Source of the DNA: Verrucomicrobiia bacterium
Lineage (GTDB): Bacteria; Verrucomicrobiota; Verrucomicrobiia; Limisphaerales; UBA9464
Assembly (NCBI GenBank): GCA_019634635.1
Contig: JAHCBB010000003.1
Location: 234,838-298,837 of the forward strand
Length of the DNA stretch: 64,000 nt
Direction of reading: 5' to 3'
Positions 56,876 to 64,000 of this stretch are shown here, one piece after another. Position numbers and translations under genes: made by a program. The notes beneath the pieces are model-generated. The model saw nothing but the letters and a program-made list of their open reading frames with translations. It ran no database searches and had not been told where the DNA came from. The stretch's first letter is position 1, and each line of letters starts with the position of its first letter.

Positions 56876-58081
56876 TCAGCGGGCGGCGGTCACCGGACGG
56901 GCGGCGCCGGTGCCTGAGCCCGTGCCGGTGGTCGTCGTCGTCGTTCCTGCGGCACCGGAGCCAGGCTTCACGGCGTCCTTGCGCACATTGGGGGCACGCG
57001 ACTTGTCCTCCAGGGACACGATGTCGCCCGCTTCAAGGCCGCGGGTGATCTCGGCGAAGAAATAGTCGCTGACACCGATGTGAACCGGGCGGCGCTCCCA
57101 CTCGTTGCCGAGCTGGACCCACGCGAACCGCTCCACCTGCCGCGTCTCGGGATTGAATTCGGTGAATACGGCCGCCAAGGGCGCCGCAACGACGTCGTCG
57201 GCACTCGCGATCGGAATGGAGATGTTGGCGGTCATGCCCGGACGGATGCGCTGATCCACGTCCTTAAGGAGCACCCGGGCTGGAAATCCCTTGATGTTGT
57301 TCTTGAGCGCCGCCTGAGGGGCGATGCGCTCCACCTTGCCGACGACCTTCAGCCCGGGCACCGCCTCGACCGTGACTTCCACCTCCTGACCGGTCCGCAG
57401 CCGGCTGACGTCGGCCTGGTTGATGTGGGCGTTGATGACCAGGTCATTCAGGTTGGCAATGGTCAGCACTTCGGTGCCGGCATTGAACCCGCCCGACCCG
57501 CTCACGGCCTGGCCGACGGAGACCGGCCGGGTGAGGACCGTGCAGTCGAACGGGGCCGTGACGCGGGTGCGCCGCATCTTCTCGTGGGTCAACGCCAGTT
57601 CCTTTTCACTTTGTTCGAGGCTGTTCTTCGCCAGCTCGTAGGACGTCCGGGCGTCCTCGAAGAGCTGCTGGGGCAGCAACTGCTCGTTGAACAGCATCTG
57701 GGCCCGTTCGTAGTCGCGCCGGGCCTGCTCGAGACTGAGACGGGTCCGTGCCACCGAGGTTTCCCGCTGCTGCTGCTCGATCCGAAGGTCCTCGTCATTC
57801 AACTGGAAGAGCAGGTCCCCCTTCTTCACGAAGTCACCGAGGTCCACCGGCAGCTCATCAATTCGCCCGTTGACCTCGGGCCGCACACTGACCTGTTCAG
57901 AGGGCGTGATCTCGCCAGCGGCGCTGACCGCAAATCGGATGTCCCGCTTTTCAATGACGGACGTCGCGGGCCGGGAGGCCGCAGCCGCACCGGCACCACT
58001 GCCCGGCGCCCGCTGCTGCCAGTAATACCAGCCGCCGCCGCCGAGCAGCAAAATCAACAAGATCCATCCGAATGATTTCAT
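56876..58081 (-). CDS. Periplasmic adaptor (MacA/HlyD-like)
   Basis: 401 residues. An N-terminal membrane anchor (about 3-20) is followed by a lipoyl-like half (SVRPEVNGRIDELPVDLGDFVKKG), an alpha-hairpin of about 80 residues with coiled-coil character, the second half (ERIAPQAALKNNIKGFPARV), a beta-barrel and a C-terminal extension rich in Gly/Thr/Ala. It matches MacA-type adaptors that join an ABC exporter to an outer-membrane channel, which is not encoded here. A good promoter candidate lies just upstream. Confidence 0.9.
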   Translation of the reverse strand: MKSFGWILLILLLGGGGWYYWQQRAPGSGAGAAAASRPATSVIEKRDIRFAVSAAGEITPSEQVSVRPEVNGRIDELPVDLGDFVKKGDLLFQLNDEDLRIEQQQRETSVARTRLSLEQARRDYERAQMLFNEQLLPQQLFEDARTSYELAKNSLEQSEKELALTHEKMRRTRVTAPFDCTVLTRPVSVGQAVSGSGGFNAGTEVLTIANLNDLVINAHINQADVSRLRTGQEVEVTVEAVPGLKVVGKVERIAPQAALKNNIKGFPARVLLKDVDQRIRPGMTANISIPIASADDVVAAPLAAVFTEFNPETRQVERFAWVQLGNEWERRPVHIGVSDYFFAEITRGLEAGDIVSLEDKSRAPNVRKDAVKPGSGAAGTTTTTTGTGSGTGAARPVTAAR

Positions 58082-58096
58082 GAAAGAATGACCGTC

Positions 58097-58124
58097 AGCC
58101 TACACTTGATACGCATACGTGCAA
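58097..58124 (-). promoter_or_regulatory. Candidate promoter of the MacAB-like operon
   Basis: On the minus strand TTGCAC (58124-58119), a 16-nt spacer and TAGGCT (58102-58097) lie 15 nt before the adaptor ATG. The spacing equals that at nifS and rpmH. Confidence 0.45.
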
Positions 58125-58196
58125 TCTGGCATTTGGCGACCCGGGCCGGATTGAACGTGCTGGCGGCCGGATGCGTGCAGTACCCTCAGCGCTGAC

Positions 58197-59489
58197 GTGA
58201 GGGATCCCGGGAAATTCATTCCCATGGTGGCCGCGGGGGTGGTGGCGGCTCGTTGGGCGGCGGATGCCTGGTTGGCAAGGCTCAATCGCCGCGAGGTGGA
58301 GGCCCATGCCGGCGCGGTGCCTGCGGCGTTTCAGGATTCGGTGGACCCCGCGACGTATCGCCGGTCGGTGGACTACACGCTGGCGCGCTCACGATTCGGA
58401 CAGTGGAGCGATGGCTGGGAGGTGCTGGTGCTCCTGACCCTGCTGTTCAGCGGCGTGCTGCCGGCAAGTTTTGGGGCCGTCCGGGACCAGTTTGGAGTGC
58501 AGTCCTGGTCGGATGCCGGGTGGATGTTCGGCATCGGAATGGTCCTGGCGGTTCTCGGGCTCCCGTGGGAGGCCTGGGCGCAGTTCCGACTGGAACAGCA
58601 GTTCGGATTCAACACCACAACGCCGGCCACCTGGTGTCTGGATCGCGTCAAGGGCTTCCTCCTCGCCGCGGTGCTGGGCTATCCCCTGCTGTGGCTGGTG
58701 CTGCGGTTGGTGGACTGGATGGGTCCGTGGTGGTGGGTCTGGGCATGGGCGGCGTTCCTGGGGTTTCAAGTGCTCCTGCTGGTGTTGGCGCCGGTGCTGA
58801 TTCTGCCGCTGTTCAACCGGCTGACCCCGCTGGAGGAGGGCGGGCTGCGAACCCGGTTGCTGGATTTGGGCCGCCGGGCCGGATTCACCGCACACACGAT
58901 CCTGGTGATGGACGGCAGCCGCCGCTCCCGGCATTCCAACGCGTTCTTCACCGGCTTCGGACGCTTCCGAAAAATCGTGCTGTTCGACACCCTGATCACC
59001 CAGTTGACCGGGGAGGAACTGGAGGCGGTGCTGGCCCACGAGATGGGGCACTCGCGCCTCGGGCACATTCCCAAGCGGCTCGCCTGGTCGGCGTTCACCC
59101 TGCTGGCGGGCTTCGCGGCGGTGGGCTGGCTGTTTGGGCGCCCGGAGTTTGCCGGGGCCTTCGGGTTTCCGGCGGATGCCGGACTGGCTCCCACACTGAT
59201 GTTGTTCGGCCTCTTGAGCGGTCCCGTGACCTTCTGGCTGTCGCCGGTCCTCAACCACTGGTCGCGAGTTCACGAATTCGAGGCCGATGCCTTTGCCGCG
59301 CGGATTCTGGGAACGCCCCGCCCGCTGATGGGGGCCCTGCGCAAGCTGAGCGAGAAGAACCTCGCCAACCTGACACCGCATCGCCTGTACAGTGCGTGGC
59401 ACTACTCGCATCCGACCCTGCTCGAACGGGAAGCGGCGCTGGCTGACGCGGGCAACCCCGGATCGCCCGTCACCGCCGGTGCAGCCTGA
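58197..59489 (+). CDS. M48 family zinc metalloprotease (STE24-like)
   Basis: 430 residues from GTG 58197; an ATG at 58224 is also possible. Multiple membrane helices lie at about 76-90, 105-122, 150-172, 177-205, 290-312 and 325-345. The zinc motif His281-Glu282-x2-His285 is in LAHEMGHSRLGH, and the third ligand is the Glu in HEFEADAFA. The layout is that of CAAX-prenyl endopeptidase-like proteins; in bacteria they act on membrane protein quality or lipoproteins. The 3' end overlaps copA by 20 bp, convergently. Confidence 0.85.
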   Translation: MRDPGKFIPMVAAGVVAARWAADAWLARLNRREVEAHAGAVPAAFQDSVDPATYRRSVDYTLARSRFGQWSDGWEVLVLLTLLFSGVLPASFGAVRDQFGVQSWSDAGWMFGIGMVLAVLGLPWEAWAQFRLEQQFGFNTTTPATWCLDRVKGFLLAAVLGYPLLWLVLRLVDWMGPWWWVWAWAAFLGFQVLLLVLAPVLILPLFNRLTPLEEGGLRTRLLDLGRRAGFTAHTILVMDGSRRSRHSNAFFTGFGRFRKIVLFDTLITQLTGEELEAVLAHEMGHSRLGHIPKRLAWSAFTLLAGFAAVGWLFGRPEFAGAFGFPADAGLAPTLMLFGLLSGPVTFWLSPVLNHWSRVHEFEADAFAARILGTPRPLMGALRKLSEKNLANLTPHRLYSAWHYSHPTLLEREAALADAGNPGSPVTAGAA

Positions 59490-61773
59490 GGGCGTTGCCA
59501 ATGACAATCACGTCGCTCAAACCCATCGCCGCGGCGCAGACCACCGGGCTCAGCAAACCCGCCGCCGCCAGCGGAATGGCCGCGGCGTTGTAGAAGAAGG
59601 CCCAGAAGAGGTTCTGCCGGATCACCCGCAGGGTCGCCCGGGCAAGGTCCAGCGCCTCCGGAATTGCCGCGAGGTCGGACTTCAGCAGCAGGATGTCCGC
59701 AGCCTCTCGCGCCACATCCGTCGCCCGGGTCACCGCAATGCCCAGGTCGGCCTGGGCCAGCGCCGGGCCATCGTTTAATCCGTCCCCGATGAACGCGACG
59801 CGCTCCCCCTGTCGCTGCAGGGACTCAATCACCCCGGCCTTGGCCTCAGGGCGCACCCCGGCGGCCACGGCATCGGGCGGAATCCCGAGTTCGCGAGCCA
59901 CGACCGCTGCGGTCTCCGGACGATCCCCGGTGAGCAATCGCACGCGGTGTCCGGAAGCCCGCAGCCGGTCCAGAATTTCCCGAGCCTGGGGTTTTAGCGC
60001 GTCGCGCACGGCCAGAACGCCAATCAACGTCTGATCGCGCGCGACGAACAGAACGGTCGAGCCCCCGGCCGATTCGCGATCCACGAACGCCTGCGCGGCA
60101 CGGCAGTCCACCCCGGCCTCCTCCAACCAGGCGGCCGAGCCCAGGCGCCAGGTGCCGGATCCGGCACCGTCACGCAGCATGGCTTCCACCCCGGAGCCGC
60201 GACGTTCCCGCCAATCCTCGAACTCCGGACCGGACTCCTCCGGTCCCGCCAGGCCCGCCACCGCCCGGGACAGCGGGTGTTGCGAGGGACGGGCCAGCGA
60301 GGCGGCCAGCACGGGCAATGGCGGCCCCGGGTCGGGACCGGTCCGAAAATCCTCCCGCGCGACGATGACCGGGTGGCCCTCCGTGAGGGTGCCGGTCTTG
60401 TCGAAGACGAGGGTCCCGACGCGTCCGGACTTCTCCAACGCCTGGGCGTCCCGGATTAAAATTCCCCGTCTGGCCGCCGCATTGACCCCGGCCATGAGCG
60501 CAGTGGGCGTGGCCAGGCCCATGGCGCAGGGACAGGCGACGATCAACACCGCGGCGGCCATCGCAAAGGCCGCCGCAACCGGATGCTCCGGCACATTCGT
60601 GGCCCAAAGTCGCCCCCCCAGCCACTGGTGCACCGCGGACGCCGACGCGTGGCCGAGTCCCCACCAAAGGGCCGTGCCGAGCGCGATGACAATGACCACC
60701 GGAACGAATACCGAGCTCACCCGGTCGGCCAGTCGCTGAATGCCCGCTCGGCTCGACTGCGCGCGCTGCACGGCCGCAATGATGTGGGCCAACGCGGTGG
60801 ACTCGCCGGTGGACTCCACGCGCGCCACGAGGCGGCCGGTGTGATTCACCGTGCCGGCAAACACCCGGGAATCCCGCGATTTCTCCACCGGCAACGACTC
60901 GCCGGTCAGCATCGCCTCCTCCACGGACGATTCTCCGGAAACGACGGTGGCATCCACCGGCACCCGGTCGCCCGGTTTCACGACGATCCGGTCGCCGGGA
61001 ACAAGCAGGGCCACCGGCACGTCGGTTTCCTGGTCCCGCTCGTCCAGCCGTCGCGCGGTTGGCGGAGCGAGATTCAAAAGCGTCTTCAGCGCGGCGCCGG
61101 CCTTCGAGCTCATGCGTGCCTCCAGCCAGTGCCCCGCGCTGATCAGCGTCAGAATGGCGGCCGCCTCCATGAAATACAGATGTCCTCGAAATCCGGAGAG
61201 CAGGCCCCAGACGCTGAAGCCGAAGGCGGCGGTGGAGCCGAGGGACACCAGGGTGTCCATGTTGGAATGGCCCGCCCGGGCCTGCCGCCAGGCGCCGCGG
61301 TAGAACCGCCCGCCAACCATCACCTGCACCGGAAGCGCCAGGAAGAACGCCAACCACTGAAACCATCGCTCCATGCCCAGATGAAGCACCCATTCGCCCA
61401 CCAGCAGCGCCACGGTGACCGGCCCGCCTAACCACAGCGCCCGACGCCACGGCCGTTCCGGAGCCGCCGCCGCGCCGTCCGATGCCCCCGGAGACGTCCC
61501 CGTCGAAGCCCGATAGCCGGCGGCCTCCACCGCCCGGAGGAGGGCATCGGACTCCGTCGCCGCGCCCGGACGCCACCGGATCTCCGCCCGTCCCGCCGGC
61601 AGATCCACCGTTACCGAGTCCACCCCCGGCACCGCGCCGAGCGCGGCAGATACTTTCCGCGCACAACTGGCGCAGTCCATGCCCTCAATGGCAATCCCCG
61701 CGATCGGGCCCGCGGTGGCCCGTACAGCGGGCGCCACAGCCCGGGGCCGGAAGGCGACCGGAATTTCACTCAT
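59470..61773 (-). CDS. copA: Copper-translocating P-type ATPase
   Basis: 767 residues from ATG 61773 (MSEIPVAFRP). One heavy-metal-binding domain carries Cys34-x2-Cys37 (MDCASC). Transmembrane metal site CPC is in IVACPCAMGLATPT. DKTGTLTEG has the phosphorylated Asp, TGESLPVEK the phosphatase loop, and GDGLNDGPALAQADLGIA the hinge. It exports Cu(I) or Ag(I) from the cytoplasm. No copper chaperone or regulator is next to it. A longer open frame upstream is not conserved. The gene overlaps the M48 gene at their 3' ends. Confidence 0.93.
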   Translation of the reverse strand: MSEIPVAFRPRAVAPAVRATAGPIAGIAIEGMDCASCARKVSAALGAVPGVDSVTVDLPAGRAEIRWRPGAATESDALLRAVEAAGYRASTGTSPGASDGAAAAPERPWRRALWLGGPVTVALLVGEWVLHLGMERWFQWLAFFLALPVQVMVGGRFYRGAWRQARAGHSNMDTLVSLGSTAAFGFSVWGLLSGFRGHLYFMEAAAILTLISAGHWLEARMSSKAGAALKTLLNLAPPTARRLDERDQETDVPVALLVPGDRIVVKPGDRVPVDATVVSGESSVEEAMLTGESLPVEKSRDSRVFAGTVNHTGRLVARVESTGESTALAHIIAAVQRAQSSRAGIQRLADRVSSVFVPVVIVIALGTALWWGLGHASASAVHQWLGGRLWATNVPEHPVAAAFAMAAAVLIVACPCAMGLATPTALMAGVNAAARRGILIRDAQALEKSGRVGTLVFDKTGTLTEGHPVIVAREDFRTGPDPGPPLPVLAASLARPSQHPLSRAVAGLAGPEESGPEFEDWRERRGSGVEAMLRDGAGSGTWRLGSAAWLEEAGVDCRAAQAFVDRESAGGSTVLFVARDQTLIGVLAVRDALKPQAREILDRLRASGHRVRLLTGDRPETAAVVARELGIPPDAVAAGVRPEAKAGVIESLQRQGERVAFIGDGLNDGPALAQADLGIAVTRATDVAREAADILLLKSDLAAIPEALDLARATLRVIRQNLFWAFFYNAAAIPLAAAGLLSPVVCAAAMGLSDVIVIGNALRLHRR

Positions 61774-61848
61774 TGGCAGGAGGCTCCGTCCGCAAAACGC
61801 GCAGGGCAACCGCAGAATCGGCACCACAGAATCGGCCCCGGAGCCCGG

Positions 61849-62673
61849 CTATTCCTGCTCGGGCGAAATCGGGGGTGGTGCGCGGAGACGCAGGTAAATC
61901 CAGGTTTCCAGCGGACGCAGGGGACGCAGCCAGTCGTAGAACGGCGAATACACAAGGCGCAGCCGGAAGAGCGACAGCAGCATGATGAGCGAGGTGCGCA
62001 GATTGAACACCACGTGCGACCCGGTCTGGTCATGCCACTGGGTCGGCACTTCGAGGAGGCTGAATCCCGCCCGGCGCAGCGAATAGAGCAGGTTGACGTC
62101 GAAGGAAAGGTCGGCAAGACGCAGTTTGGAGTGCACGGCCTCGACCGCTTCGCGCCGCATGACCTTGGCGCCACATTGGGTGTCGGCGATTCCCATTCCA
62201 AAGAACGCCTCGACAAAGACGTGGAACATCCGGCTCGCGAGGCGGCGGCGTCCGGGCTGCGCGTGGGTGATTTGCGCCCCGGGCAGCCAGCGGGACGCGA
62301 TGACGCAGTCCGCCTGGCCGGCGGCGCAGCGGTTCACCAGGTCCAGAAACGCCGCCGGTGGCGTCGAGCCATCGGCGTCCACATAGCCCACCAGGTCTGC
62401 CAGCGGCGCCAGCTTCAGCCCCTCGATCAACGCCCCTCCCTTGCCGATCGGTGCCGGGAACTCGAGGTGCGAGATGCTCAGGTAGCGCTGCTCCGCCGTC
62501 CGCACCACCCCCAGCGTGTCATCCCGGCACCCGTTCAGGACCACCAGGATGCGCACGCGCCCCGGGTAGTGATGATAGAAATGCTCCGCATACGCCCCCA
62601 GCACCGGAGCGATGCGGCGTTCCTCGTTGTATGCGGGAATCAGCAGCAGGAGGCTGGGAGCGTGGAGACTCAA
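61849..62673 (-). CDS. Family 2 glycosyltransferase (dolichol-phosphate glucosyl/mannosyltransferase-like)
   Basis: 274 residues from a TTG at 62673, since no ATG lies before the conserved LLLLIPAYNEERRIAPVL. The DxD-type motif is DADGSTPP, and GKGGALIEGLKLA, QCGAKVMRREAVEAV and DLSFDVNLLYSLRRAGF fit the ALG5/DPM1-like order. It probably uses polyprenyl-phosphate as acceptor. A single hydrophobic stretch (LRTSLIMLLSLFRLRL) lies near the C-terminus. It precedes copA by 75 nt on the same strand. Confidence 0.83.
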   Translation of the reverse strand: MSLHAPSLLLLIPAYNEERRIAPVLGAYAEHFYHHYPGRVRILVVLNGCRDDTLGVVRTAEQRYLSISHLEFPAPIGKGGALIEGLKLAPLADLVGYVDADGSTPPAAFLDLVNRCAAGQADCVIASRWLPGAQITHAQPGRRRLASRMFHVFVEAFFGMGIADTQCGAKVMRREAVEAVHSKLRLADLSFDVNLLYSLRRAGFSLLEVPTQWHDQTGSHVVFNLRTSLIMLLSLFRLRLVYSPFYDWLRPLRPLETWIYLRLRAPPPISPEQE

Positions 62674-62727
62674 GTGCTGGCAGAGTAAACCCGGGGTCTC
62701 GCGGGCTGTCCAAGGTCCAAACCGTCA

Positions 62728-62864
62728 AAACCCTTCCCGAAGCTCCGGCGCCAGCCCAGGGAGCCGACCCCGGCCCTCCCCGCTCATCGGACACCGCCTC
62801 CCCGCAGTCCCCGTGGGCGTCACAGGAGCCTCCCATCCGCCCCAATCCGCCGCGCCCCGGCCAT
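62728..62864 (-). pseudogene. Degenerate 5' remnant of a RAYT transposase gene
   Basis: Read on the minus strand from ATG 62864, the sequence follows the nucleotide sequence of the RAYT gene at 33482-34159 over its first 45 or so codons, including GCGCGG, GGGAGG and GAGCGGGGAGG blocks. It has an early in-frame TGA and frameshifts. Beyond 62728 the likeness stops. The 26-bp element at 62894-62919 sits upstream exactly as at the intact gene. Confidence 0.7.
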
Positions 62865-62893
62865 GTCCAAAAGGGCCGACATCACCTCAAATC

Positions 62894-62919
62894 TCAAACG
62901 TTTAGGTGCGACCCCATTG
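62894..62919. repeat. 26-bp RAYT-associated element, copy 2
   Basis: This copy is identical to 34191-34216 except for one base (T for G). It has outlived most of the RAYT coding region beside it. Confidence 0.8.
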
Positions 62920-62954
62920 CGCTCATTCCCGTGATGGAGAGCCAAGAGGCCTCG

Positions 62955-63284
62955 TCAGCAGAATTTGTGGGTGGCCGGCGGTTCGTGTAGTCGGCCAAGG
63001 TTATGATAGAGTGCAACTTCCATGACTCTGAAGGTGCGAAAGCCGTAGGCGCGTCAGGTGATCACTCGAATCTTGTTGTTGAGGCCCTTGACCACACCGC
63101 TGGAGAGCTCTCCTTTGGCCAGAAACCAGTTCAGAATCAGGGGTTGGTGGCGCCGGAGCATGCGGGCGATTTTCTTCATGGGCTCGATCCGGCTGCGCAT
63201 CGAGCGCTGGCACCAGGCCTCCAGGAAGCGGCAGGCGCAGTGGACGGAGCGGTAGGTCCAGAGTAAGCGGTAGGGCAGGTGCAT
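62955..63284 (-). pseudogene. ISL3-family transposase 3' remnant with an in-frame stop
   Basis: The frame reads FLEAWCQRSMRSRIEPMKKIA, RHQPLILNWFLAKGELSSGV and GLNNKIRVIT, then a TGA at 63054-63056, then RAYGFRTFRVMEVALYHNLGRLHEPPATHKFC to 62955. This is the C-terminal part of the ISL3-type DDE transposase. The stop replaces a codon before Arg-Ala-Tyr, probably CGA to TGA. The 5' two thirds of the gene are absent; homology ends near 63284. Confidence 0.8.
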
Positions 63285-63286
63285 GT

Positions 63287-63309
63287 CCCCGCCGCTGATT
63301 GCGGCGGGG
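63287..63309. repeat. 9-bp inverted repeat at the junction of the IS remnants
   Basis: CCCCGCCGC and GCGGCGGGG (63287-63295, 63301-63309) enclose TGATT. It may be a terminator or terminal structure of one of the elements. Confidence 0.5.
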
Positions 63310-63341
63310 CGCTGCTCCCCAACTTCGTGGGGGCCTCAGGT

Positions 63342-63503
63342 TCAGGCCGGTGCCGGAGGAGGCTTTTTCGAGTTTTCGGGCAGGACCTCGTCGATCTGCG
63401 TGATGTTCATCCCCGGCAACCGCCGGAGCACATCGCTGAGGTACTCCTGCGGATTGATCCCGCGCCGCCGGCAACTGGTGATCACCGTGTTGCTTCGGCA
63501 AGC
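63342..63503 (-). pseudogene. IS66-family transposase C-terminal remnant
   Basis: The frame ends RSNTVITSCRRRGINPQEYL, then SDVLRRLPGMNITQIDEVLP and a Pro-rich end. This matches the IS66 transposase C-terminal segment (SCRRxGIxPxxYLxDVLxRLPxMxxxQI). The rest of the IS66 transposase and its accessory genes are missing. It directly abuts the ISL3 remnant. Confidence 0.78.
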
Positions 63504-64000
63504 GTGTGTGAGCGCCTGGGGGGTGGGCGAGTAGGCTGCTGGGCAGCCTGACAGAGTGACAGGTTCAATGACAACGCGTACATTCCCGGCATCCCCCATC
63601 TCCCCACGCATCCCGCCCACCCGCAAGCCCCAGTTCCAGTTTCGCCCCCAATGGTCTCATCCTCCGTCCCAAATCCTCCCTCCCCCGCCTGGGGTCAGGA
63701 GGTCTGAGGCTAGCCAAGTCCCGGAATCTCCCGGACCACCGGGTTCCACGGAAGACATTGGCGGCCAACGCCCCTTTCGTGCGGGAATGAGGCATGCGTA
63801 ACGCGGTGTCGCCGCTGCGCTCGTGCGGCAACAACAGTGAACGCGGGGAAGCATCTGACGCCAGGACCATCCAACAGTTCCCGCTGCCACTCCACACACT
63901 CGGCGGGGGGAAGTATCGAACGCGCAGCAGCGCGTCGCCACCGACAATCGGCAGAGTGACCAGGGGGGGACAGGTCCCTGGTGTGACACCCTCGAATTCA
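63504..64000. other. Right edge without a recognised gene
   Basis: About 500 bp with only short frames. A 7-bp hairpin lies at 63959-63965 with 63976-63982. It may hold more IS remnants but I cannot name them. Confidence 0.4.

Noticed and set aside
62500..62850. A 108-codon frame over the RAYT remnant.
   Set aside because: It is an alternative frame of the decayed RAYT region. Its likeness to a frame opposite the intact RAYT reflects nucleotide homology, not a gene.

Overview
The window is high-GC bacterial chromosome, most likely from a member of the Verrucomicrobiota (Pedosphaera/Limisphaerales-like). The pointers are a PVC-type membrane-bound dehydrogenase and heme-binding protein pair, a DUF1501 plus DUF1549/DUF1553 cytochrome pair, a DUF1080 protein, a prepilin-like protein with a short Verrucomicrobia-style N-terminus, a CotH kinase, two bactofilins and many secreted proteins. 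Shine-Dalgarno sequences are absent at nearly every start I inspected. Several genes share a promoter-like pattern, TTGnnn - 16 to 18 nt - TAGnnT.

Layout. 1-1.3 kb: tail of a secreted protein and an outer-membrane protein. 1.4-6.1 kb (minus): assimilatory sulfate reduction operon cysI-cysH-cysD-cysN, divergent from the cysteine desulfurase gene nifS. 7.6-9.7 kb (minus): HAD phosphatase, prfA, rpmE2. 9.8-13.0 kb (plus): the classic rpmH-rnpA-yidD-yidC-jag cluster. 13.1-16.4 kb (minus): a PVC dehydrogenase whose heme-binding half is a separate gene. 16.5-21.5 kb (plus): tpiA, secG, oppA, oppB, oppC. 21.5-25.0 kb: a low-GC islet between two 229-bp direct repeats, carrying a lipoprotein gene and a NAL1-like serine protease gene. 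25-33.5 kb: secreted hydrolases, a UvrA, a prepilin-like protein, CotH kinase and ecotin. 33.5-34.2 kb: a RAYT transposase. 34.6-38.3 kb: sugar kinase, glycosyltransferase, hydrolase, sugar isomerase. 38.4-40.3 kb: ilvN-ilvC behind a possible attenuator. 40.4-45.4 kb: two bactofilins (one with zinc ribbons) and glycosyltransferases. 45.4-50.9 kb (minus): PVC cytochrome/DUF1501/DUF1080 genes. 50.9-58.1 kb (minus): epimerase and glycosyltransferase, then a MacAB-like exporter with two permeases. 58.2-62.7 kb: M48 peptidase, copper ATPase, glycosyltransferase. 62.7-64 kb: a graveyard of RAYT, ISL3 and IS66 remnants.

How the genes work together. CysDN activates sulfate, CysH and CysI reduce it to sulfide, and NifS mobilises sulfur from cysteine. 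RnpA, YidD, YidC, SecG and Jag serve RNA processing and membrane protein insertion. The bactofilins and glycosyltransferases probably act on the envelope. The most unusual structure is the repeat-bounded islet at 21.5-25.0 kb. The ilv leader, the zinc-ribbon bactofilin, the cysteine-free ecotin and the shared RAYT-associated element come next.
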